Shown piece by piece: positions 21,269 through 26,387 of a stretch of DNA of 26,387 nucleotides. The notes beneath the pieces are model-generated. The model was not told the origin of the DNA, did no database searches, and saw only the letters and a list, made by a program, of their open reading frames with translations. Each line of letters opens with the position of its first letter. Position 1 is the first letter of the stretch. The translations under genes were made by a program, and so were the position numbers. The stretch is taken from positions 1 to 26,387 of the IMG/VR virus record IMGVR_UViG_3300048918_000090; one strand, written 5' to 3'. Origin of the DNA: a virus.

Positions 21269-23374
21269 TTAGGCCACCTGTGGAGGTTGAGCGGGCGTTA
21301 AAAAGCCCGCGCTCGGCGGGCTGGCTGGTTGCTGCTGTTGCTGGGTTGGATCCGGCCCACCTTCGGGCGCACCGGTCTGCATCATCTGCATCACGACCTG
21401 GGTCGCGACGTGCGCGACGACCTGAGGGTCAAGCGGTTGGCCGAGAGCCTGCAGGCGCTTCGTCTCGGCGTCGTACGCCTTGATGTTCGTGTCCTGCTGC
21501 TCGCGGCCAGTGCGTGCGTCCTGCAGCGCGGCGGACAGATGGTTGATCATCTGCTCCATCTGCTGCATCTTCTGCTCCATGTCCTGCTCTTGCGGGCTCG
21601 GACCTTCACCAAGGATCTGCGGCGGAATCGTCCTGTGCAGGCGTTCTGCGACTTCTTCAGCCATCGGGAAGTCCGCGGCCTTGAACAGCAGGTCGCCGGC
21701 CACCTTCATCAGTTCCTGATCCTGCGACATGATCTGCGTCAGCGCGTTGAATGCCTCCTGCCGGCGCGTCTCATAGTTCGGGCCGACTTCGACCGTCACG
21801 TCATAACGCCCGATGCCCGGATTGAAGATCAGCTGCACTTCATCTGCAATCGTCGGGTGAGGCTGCTTCTGCAACGGCTGCTCCTGGTCCGGATCGATCG
21901 TCGCGAACGTCTCTTCGCCGTCCTCGCCAATGATGCGAATCACGCGCTTCGTGTCGTAAATCTTCGGGATCAGGTCGATGAGCACACGGCCGGTATAGCG
22001 GATCGCGCGCGCAACATTGTCGATGAAGTGATACGTAGCCCGGTCACCCTGCCGTTGGCGCGCCTGAATCGCCACGCCGGCCTGTGCGTTCGACTGCTGG
22101 CCGAACTGCTCCTGGTATTGGCCAGAGGACATCATCAGCTCTTGCTGCGCCGTCGACATGCCCTGAATGTACGCAGAAGCGCCTACAGGAGGCTGCTCGC
22201 GCTGCGGACGCTCAATAGGCGATCCGTCTTCGCGCAGGCTGTTGTATGGAAGGACAGGGAGATTGTCCTTATTCGCGTTGGCCCACTCGTTCTCATACCC
22301 CTCGATCGCCTCGCGCGGCGCAATGTACGGCGTCTTCGTCTGCAGCGCGATGTACTCAACCTGCGCCGACGACATGTAGTTGTACATGCGCTGCGAATCT
22401 TTCAGGTTACGCGTGTGTCCCTTGCGCTCGATCTTGCCGTTGATGACTATTTCTTCGCCCACCACGCGCACGATCGGGATGTAGCGGCCCGCCCACGGCT
22501 TTTCGTCGATGATCTTGTCGCCGGCGATCAGATACCAGGTGATTTCCGGCATCGAAACGGTGCGCTTCTGCACGCTCTGGTCTTTCTCGAGCAGCATGCG
22601 CTCCTTCTCGTCTTCGACGTCCGACAGCATCATCGGGCCGTTGACCGGGTGATTGACCAGCGTGTCGGTCTTTTCCGACTTGCGGAAGTACTCGCACACG
22701 CGGATCTTGTCCTTGCTGATCCACGCATCGCCGGTCGCGCCATCGCCAAACACGACGCTCTGCGCCTTTTCGCCCGGGTAGGTCACCTCGAACTCGGTCT
22801 TCGACATTTCTTCGAACACGAACGCATACTTGGCGTCCGAGCCGTCGGCTGCCTGGATGTCGCAGTCCAGATACACGGTCAGCGGGTCTTTCACCCGGCG
22901 CAGAAGGATTTCCTGATCGAACGAGCCGTCATGCGCGTACTCGCACACCACGCGCCAGTAGCCAAGTCCGCCCTGCACCGCGAACTCAGTCGCCGTGTCG
23001 TAGACGATTTCGGCGTGCGAGTTGTACTCGATGTGCCGCACGATGCCGTCGAGGATCTTGGCAATCTCGATATCAGCCTCGCCGTCGACCGGCAGCGTCT
23101 TGACGCTCGGCTTGTTCTGCTTCGCGTCGTTGATGATCTGCAGGTTGTGCTGGCGCGTCTTGTTGATCGTCAGGCACGGCCGGTCATCGCCCTCGCGCGA
23201 GTTGCGGATCGTGTCTGGCCACTGCCAGTTGTTATCCGAATCGCCATTGGCAAAGCGCATGTCGGCGACGAACCGCTGGCGGAATTCGCTTTCCGCTTCC
23301 TCGCATCGCTCAAAACGTTCCTTCGCCTCATTGACGATCTTGTCTTCGCCCGATTCCTTGCGTTTGCGAGCCAT
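21269..23374 (-). CDS. Portal protein, P22 gp1-like
   Basis: This 701-aa protein is close to the 725 aa of P22 gp1. It contains a stretch typical of the P22_portal family (IQGMSTAQQELMMSSGQYQEQFGQQSNAQAGVAIQARQRQGD, then YHFIDNVARAIRYTGRVLIDLIPKIYD). The N-terminal part has a helix-rich clip/wing (ERFERCEEAESEFRQRFVADMRFANGDSDNNWQWPD), and the C-terminus has a long coiled segment (QDMEQKMQQMEQMINHLSAALQDAR) equivalent to the barrel, ending in a Gln/Pro-rich tail (PTQQQQQPASPP). The dodecameric portal is the DNA entry and exit vertex and binds terminase and gp4. A terminator-like hairpin lies inside the last 55 bases of the gene. Confidence 0.93.
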   Translation of the reverse strand: MARKRKESGEDKIVNEAKERFERCEEAESEFRQRFVADMRFANGDSDNNWQWPDTIRNSREGDDRPCLTINKTRQHNLQIINDAKQNKPSVKTLPVDGEADIEIAKILDGIVRHIEYNSHAEIVYDTATEFAVQGGLGYWRVVCEYAHDGSFDQEILLRRVKDPLTVYLDCDIQAADGSDAKYAFVFEEMSKTEFEVTYPGEKAQSVVFGDGATGDAWISKDKIRVCEYFRKSEKTDTLVNHPVNGPMMLSDVEDEKERMLLEKDQSVQKRTVSMPEITWYLIAGDKIIDEKPWAGRYIPIVRVVGEEIVINGKIERKGHTRNLKDSQRMYNYMSSAQVEYIALQTKTPYIAPREAIEGYENEWANANKDNLPVLPYNSLREDGSPIERPQREQPPVGASAYIQGMSTAQQELMMSSGQYQEQFGQQSNAQAGVAIQARQRQGDRATYHFIDNVARAIRYTGRVLIDLIPKIYDTKRVIRIIGEDGEETFATIDPDQEQPLQKQPHPTIADEVQLIFNPGIGRYDVTVEVGPNYETRRQEAFNALTQIMSQDQELMKVAGDLLFKAADFPMAEEVAERLHRTIPPQILGEGPSPQEQDMEQKMQQMEQMINHLSAALQDARTGREQQDTNIKAYDAETKRLQALGQPLDPQVVAHVATQVVMQMMQTGAPEGGPDPTQQQQQPASPPSAGFLTPAQPPQVA
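21300..21322 (-). terminator. Terminator-like hairpin inside the 3' end of the portal gene
   Basis: On the minus strand AGCCCGC pairs with GCGGGCT (21316-21322 with 21304-21310) around a 5-base loop and is followed by TTTT. It lies inside the portal coding sequence, about 30 bases before the stop. The sequence fits an intrinsic terminator; translation of the region would counteract it, so it may only act on untranslated RNA. Confidence 0.55.
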
Positions 23375-24610
23375 TTAGCGCATCCATCCAGCAGAACCAT
23401 GCACGACGCGGCGCACCACTGGTTTCTGCGGCTTCGGCGCCTTACCGGCACGTCGGGCACCCTCGCAGGCATAGCGCAGCGCGTCAATCACGTGGTTGTC
23501 CTTGTCTTCGAGAATGGGAAGGATCGCCCCAGTCAGCGGGTCTTCCTTGTACTTGTAGAGCGTCAGCTCGTCGATCAGATGCTTGCAGCGCGGGTGCACG
23601 ATGATGTCGAACGACTTCAGGAACTCAACGCCTTCCTCAAGCGATTTCGCACCCTTGATGGCGGGGCGAATCTTCGGAAAGCCGTTCTTCTGCATGTGGC
23701 TAATCGTTTCGGGCCGGGCCGAATCTGCGGTGATCGGCCACTTCTCTGCATCGGGCACGCCCATGAACAGCTCGGGCAGGTTCACGATCTCGCATCCCAC
23801 CATGTACGCCTCGTAATCGACGTACAGTCGGTTGCCTTCGATGTCGCAGCGGATCAGCACGCTGGGGTCGACAGAGAAGCCCCAGTCAGCGCCAAGGCGG
23901 TGCACAGTGCCCGCCGGCCGCTCGAACTCTTCGACGATCCAGTTGCGGAACACGCGCGCTTCGCTGTTCTGGCGGTACTTGCCCAGCCATACCCACGCGT
24001 ATTTGTCAGGGTCGCGACGCTTGTCGAACTCCATTTCCTTGCGCAGCTCATCTGGCAGCCACGGGTTATCCATGTAGTTCGCTTCGACCACGATCGCATC
24101 AGGCGGCAACTCATCGCCACGCAGCAGCATGTCTATCGGGTCGGTAGGATCGTTAGGGTTCCAGTCAGCCCAGATCTGGGAACCAGGCTTGCGGATCGTC
24201 GGGCGCAGGATCGTGAGGCTCTTGTCCGTCGCGTTCTGTGCTTCCGTGAACCACGCTCGATCAAAGCCTTCCAGCGACTTGATCGACTCCGCCGTGTGGT
24301 TCTGCATCCCCTCGAAGATCGTCACGCCGCCAAGTCGCGACATGATCCGGCGATCCTGCACGTCGAAATAGCTGCCTGCGTTGAAGCGCTCGATCTTCGA
24401 CTCAAGCAGCTTCTTGACGGAGAACTCAAGCGACTTGAGCGTTTCCCGCACGCAGACGAAATCGAGCTTCTCCGCGATGTTCTCTTCGAGCCACAATTCG
24501 CCGAAGAAGTGCGATTTGCCAGACCCGCGACCACCGTGTGCGCCCTTGTACCGGGCCGGACGCAGAAGCGGTTCATAGACCGCCGCGGTGTCAATCCTGA
24601 GAACGGACAA
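23375..24610 (-). CDS. Terminase large subunit (Terminase_3 type)
   Basis: This 411-aa packaging motor has both domains. Walker A is GGRGSGKS at residues 26-33. Walker B with the catalytic Glu123 is FDRAWFTEAQN. The nuclease domain has Asp242 (LGADWGFSVDPS), Asp296 (TADSARPE) and Asp376 (NHVIDALRY), the three metal-binding acids. Family features point to PBSX/Terminase_3 rather than the P22 gp2 type, although the head proteins are P22-like, so the module is mosaic. The first available start is TTG at 24610, immediately after an in-frame TGA and inside the end of the small subunit gene (20-base overlap); no later ATG keeps the Walker A. Translation should depend on the upstream gene. Confidence 0.93.
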   Translation of the reverse strand: MSVLRIDTAAVYEPLLRPARYKGAHGGRGSGKSHFFGELWLEENIAEKLDFVCVRETLKSLEFSVKKLLESKIERFNAGSYFDVQDRRIMSRLGGVTIFEGMQNHTAESIKSLEGFDRAWFTEAQNATDKSLTILRPTIRKPGSQIWADWNPNDPTDPIDMLLRGDELPPDAIVVEANYMDNPWLPDELRKEMEFDKRRDPDKYAWVWLGKYRQNSEARVFRNWIVEEFERPAGTVHRLGADWGFSVDPSVLIRCDIEGNRLYVDYEAYMVGCEIVNLPELFMGVPDAEKWPITADSARPETISHMQKNGFPKIRPAIKGAKSLEEGVEFLKSFDIIVHPRCKHLIDELTLYKYKEDPLTGAILPILEDKDNHVIDALRYACEGARRAGKAPKPQKPVVRRVVHGSAGWMR

Positions 24611-24872
24611 TCACGCGCTCGATCTGCTTGAACTCGACCGGCTGACCATCCTTGCCAGTGAGCTCGACGCCTTGCAACGCCTTGCCGTATCCGCGGTCGA
24701 GCAATTCCTTCGCCGCAGCGATACTGGCCGTGTGGCTCTCAGACGTCGTCATGATCAATACGAGCTTTGCAATAGCTGCGGGACCGTGAGCCTGCGCCAA
24801 CGCCTTGATGTCGGCGGTGACCTTGTTCGGTGTGCCCTTAGTGCGGCCACCCGTTTTCACGCCCTTAGCCAT
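24591..24872 (-). CDS. Terminase small subunit
   Basis: This 93-aa protein starts MAKGVKTGGRTKGTPNK, the recognisable basic N-terminus of a small DNA-recognition family found next to phage large terminases. A helical part follows (ADIKALAQAHGPAAIAKLVLIM and SIAAAKELLDRGYGK), ending with a strand pair. The K-x-G-G-R-x-K-G-T-P-N-K start resembles nucleic acid-binding tails, and A-A-K-E-L-L-D-R-x-Y-G-K is the conserved core. It binds the packaging site (pac) and directs the large subunit. It overlaps the large subunit gene by 20 bases, a tight coupling. Confidence 0.8.
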   Translation of the reverse strand: MAKGVKTGGRTKGTPNKVTADIKALAQAHGPAAIAKLVLIMTTSESHTASIAAAKELLDRGYGKALQGVELTGKDGQPVEFKQIERVIVRSQD

Positions 24873-24898
24873 GATCTATCCGTTTCTAACTTAGATAG

Positions 24899-25294
24899 CT
24901 ACAGCACAGCCTTGATATGCCCGAGGATCTGCTCGAACTCGTCGATCACGATGCGCTCGCCGGTCTTGAACTTGGCGTGCATCGCGGCGAGTTTGTGCTC
25001 GAGCAGCAGCAGGTGCGATTCGCGCGGGAGTTCAGCGCTTTCCCCAACTGCTGCAGCGCTGGCAGAGTCGGTTGCCGGCGGCTGCTCGACCGAGGCACCA
25101 CCAGCAGCGTTTGGGCTATCAGGCGCCGAAGATGCGCTCGAGGTCGGCGTCGTCTGCTGGGCATCCGTAGCCGGCGACGGATTCGACGTACCGGTCGAAG
25201 AGTTCTCCTGCGGCTTTCCCACTTCACTCGCCGCTTGCTGCGCGTCCTGTGACTGGTTCAGTGCCGCTGCTGCCTGTTCGATTGCGTCGGTCAT
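24899..25294 (-). CDS. Hypothetical protein preceding the terminase, 131 aa
   Basis: The start is ATG at 25294, which has GGAG six bases upstream; ATGs further out (25306, 25408) lack an RBS. The first 85 residues are a disordered Ala/Ser/Pro/Gln/Thr linker (QQTTPTSSASSAPDSPN and similar). The last 45 form an ordered helical part: SHLLLLEHKLAAMHAKFKTGERIVIDEFEQILGHIKAVL. Disordered N-terminus plus short helical C-terminus suggests an adaptor or DNA-binding accessory of packaging. No family recognised. It is the first gene of the late block, after a strong terminator, so its promoter should lie in the preceding 260 bases. Confidence 0.6.
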   Translation of the reverse strand: MTDAIEQAAAALNQSQDAQQAASEVGKPQENSSTGTSNPSPATDAQQTTPTSSASSAPDSPNAAGGASVEQPPATDSASAAAVGESAELPRESHLLLLEHKLAAMHAKFKTGERIVIDEFEQILGHIKAVL

Positions 25295-25555
25295 GATCTG
25301 CTCCATGGAGTTGAGGGTTTGCTTCAGCCCGCGTCGGATAGAGTTCCGGCGAGCCGGCGGAGATCCGACTTCCAGAACGTCTGAAGCTGCCGCGGTTAGC
25401 GCACTCACGGCTTGCGGAAGATATGCCAGCCCGGTTGTGATCTGCGTAGCCGTCCTACGCGTGACTGGCGGAAATGAAAAGCCCCGCTCGGACGTTTAAT
25501 CCGGCGGGGCTTCAGTTTTCTTTGGGCGTGACTCTGCCCACTTCAGGCGCGAATC
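25295..25555 (-). promoter_or_regulatory. Intergenic region before the late block (late control region candidate)
   Basis: This non-coding gap of 261 bases holds a strong bidirectional terminator (25480-25511) and a small hairpin GCGTAG/CTACGC (25444-25460). No convincing sigma-70 promoter was found on the minus strand. Because it lies between a possible antiterminator gene and the late operon, it is where a late promoter and antitermination site would be expected. Confidence 0.4.
25477..25514. terminator. Strong bidirectional intrinsic terminator
   Basis: AGCCCCGC pairs with GCGGGGCT (25480-25487 with 25504-25511), and an inner CGGA/TCCG (25489-25492 with 25500-25503) extends the stem. A-runs and T-runs flank both sides (AAAA at 25477-25480; a TTCAGTTTTC stretch downstream). 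It is placed 45 bases after the stop of the putative antiterminator gene on the minus strand. Confidence 0.85.
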
Positions 25556-25954
25556 TTACACCACCGTTTTCGGGTTTACAACCCCTTTGATGATGAGTTT
25601 CGGCAGCATCAGGCGTTTCGCGTCCCTGTAATCCTGTCCCTGCGTGTCTGGATGGCGCCCGCTTTTCCACACCGAGTAGCCGACCTGCATGTTGCGCATG
25701 GCGATGTTGACGGCCATCCGGTGCTGCAAGCCGAGCGTCGAAATGATCGGGTCGATCAGTTCACCCTTATGCTTGCGCAACTGGTATTCGACCAGGTCAT
25801 TCAGGTCATCGTAGTCCATCCACTGTCGGCTCACCCTGAAGTCACGGCACGTTGCGTCGGAATTGGCGTGCTCGTGCACCTCCTGGTATCCACTGCTCCA
25901 GCGATACCACTCGTAGAGCGCCTCGTCGACTTCATCGTAGGTCTGAATGTCCAT
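25556..25954 (-). CDS. Possible late-gene antiterminator (Q-like), 132 aa
   Basis: It starts at ATG (MDIQTYDE) after GGGG; a longer open frame upstream overlaps the previous genes. The protein has an early Trp/Tyr-rich helix (EALYEWYRWSSGYQEV), a TCRDFRVSRQWMDYDDLNDLVEYQL segment, then IDPIISTLGLQHRMAVNIAMRNMQVGYSVWKSGRHPDTQ and a C-terminal LMLPKLIIKGVV. This resembles a protein set I know from Burkholderia phages immediately upstream of the late genes, with an R-x-W and N-x-x-x-G-x-x-V-W-x-S-x-R pattern. Position matches lambda/P22 Q, the late antiterminator. No DNA-binding motif can be confirmed, so the name rests on location. Confidence 0.45.
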   Translation of the reverse strand: MDIQTYDEVDEALYEWYRWSSGYQEVHEHANSDATCRDFRVSRQWMDYDDLNDLVEYQLRKHKGELIDPIISTLGLQHRMAVNIAMRNMQVGYSVWKSGRHPDTQGQDYRDAKRLMLPKLIIKGVVNPKTVV

Positions 25955-26126
25955 CTGTACCCCGCCAGATGCTGAAGGATTTGATTTCCGACCCGCGCAA
26001 TCGGCGGTCGCGTAGCACAATGAATTTCCCGGTGCGTTCGACGAAGCGATCAACAACGATTTCTCCCGTTCTAAGTACGACGCGCACACGGCAGCCGCGT
26101 GGGCAGCTCGTGTGCGGCGATTTCAT
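25932..26126 (-). CDS. Small beta-rich conserved protein, 64 aa
   Basis: It starts at ATG in ATGA overlap with the 47-aa gene. The core reads CRVRVVLRTGEIVVDRFVERTGKFIVLRDRRLRGSEIKSFSIWRG: a short R-V-x-V-x-L-x-x-G-x-x-x-x-x-x-F-V-E-R-T-G-K-F strand series followed by I-K-S-F-S-I. This is a small Sm-fold-like beta barrel pattern seen in many phage proteins of this neighbourhood (general recollection). Its function is unknown; RNA binding is conceivable. It overlaps the Q-like gene start by 23 bases. Confidence 0.6.
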   Translation of the reverse strand: MKSPHTSCPRGCRVRVVLRTGEIVVDRFVERTGKFIVLRDRRLRGSEIKSFSIWRGTDGHSDLR

Positions 26127-26266
26127 ACGAACCACTCTTTGATGCGCGTCCATATGCCAGGCGGGAAACGATGCTTGATCCACCGCATGCCGTCTTTGTT
26201 GCGACGCTGAGGCTCGTATACCTTGGCGTTCAGAACGTCGACTAACACGTCATTTATCTTGTCCAT
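26123..26266 (-). CDS. Small basic protein, 47 aa
   Basis: The start (MDKINDVLVDVLNAKV) lies inside the end of the preceding gene, whose TGA overlaps it by 17 bases. The body is basic and Trp-rich (RWIKHRFPPGIWTRIKEW). It may bind nucleic acid, but no motif is recognised. Tight coupling on both sides (ATGA downstream) supports that it is translated. A longer open frame further upstream overlaps the preceding partial gene and is not preferred. Confidence 0.5.
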   Translation of the reverse strand: MDKINDVLVDVLNAKVYEPQRRNKDGMRWIKHRFPPGIWTRIKEWFV

Positions 26267-26387
26267 GCGTTCCCCGAAAGAGCTTTTGCAGTTCCGCATG
26301 CGTGAATCCCCAGCGGTTTTCAAGAATCGCCATACCCGTGATCCATCCGCGACAGCCGCGGCATTGCATCGCATCGACGTTCACATC
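26250..26387 (-). CDS. Small Cys-containing protein, partial (cut by window edge)
   Basis: The frame is open to the last base, giving 45 codons, with a CRGC (Cys-x-x-Cys) near the visible start, then WITGMAILENRWGFTHAELQKLFRGT. An internal ATG just before the CRGC could be the start, but the frame continues outside, so the gene is treated as partial. A Cys pair and a basic helix suggest zinc- or DNA-binding. It is the first visible gene of the minus-strand small-gene cluster. Too short to be part of the larger gene list but consistent with coupling to the 47-aa gene (17-base overlap). Confidence 0.5.
   Translation of the reverse strand, partial: DVNVDAMQCRGCRGWITGMAILENRWGFTHAELQKLFRGTHGQDK

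Noticed and set aside
21329-24631. A 1100-codon open frame on the plus strand, antisense to portal and terminase
   Set aside because: It mirrors real genes with strong family signatures. Its translation is Arg/Leu/Val/Asp-rich with no domain pattern, and long antisense frames are common in GC-rich DNA because of third-position bias. No RBS was seen at its start.

Overview
The window is a contiguous piece of a temperate, P22-like short-tailed (podovirus) phage of a Gram-negative host. The GC-rich codon usage, the DUF4224-integrase pair and the style of the small accessory genes suggest a Burkholderia-type betaproteobacterium. The host is an inference. The phage type rests on a clear, ordered set of P22-class head genes.

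Layout. (1) 1-2795, plus strand: the tail end of an early operon. It holds a partial HNH nuclease, five small accessory genes joined by near-identical RBS/stop junctions, a DUF4224 protein and a tyrosine integrase. (2) 2796-3128: a non-coding region with three perfect copies of a 9-mer, a fourth inverted near-copy and a central inverted repeat, read here as an attP-like site. (3) 3129-4650, plus strand: a 31-aa membrane peptide and a 459-aa multi-pass membrane protein resembling GT-C glycosyltransferases, in the place where P22 carries its O-antigen conversion genes. (4) 4641-25294, minus strand: the late operon, transcribed right to left. Its order is a pre-terminase gene, small and large terminase, portal, two small genes, scaffold, coat, a repeat protein, gp4-like and gp10-like head-tail proteins, three small proteins, a 2-oxoglutarate hydroxylase and a GNAT acetyltransferase, three ejection proteins (the last with a peptidoglycan hydrolase domain), tailspike, holin, endolysin, a second holin-like protein, a small conserved protein, and a secreted fibre-like protein. 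(5) 25556-26387, minus strand: small overlapping genes upstream of the late block, including a possible late antiterminator.

How it works together. Integrase, attP and the membrane glycosyltransferase form the lysogeny/conversion end. The late block builds the particle, injects DNA and lyses the cell. At least six intrinsic-terminator hairpins face late transcription, so full expression probably needs processive antitermination or is deliberately stepped. Integrase, attP-like site and late genes are contiguous, so the DNA looks unintegrated (virion, circular or permuted) rather than a prophage cut at attP. Repressor and replication genes are not in the window. No tRNA, rRNA, CRISPR array or insertion sequence was seen.
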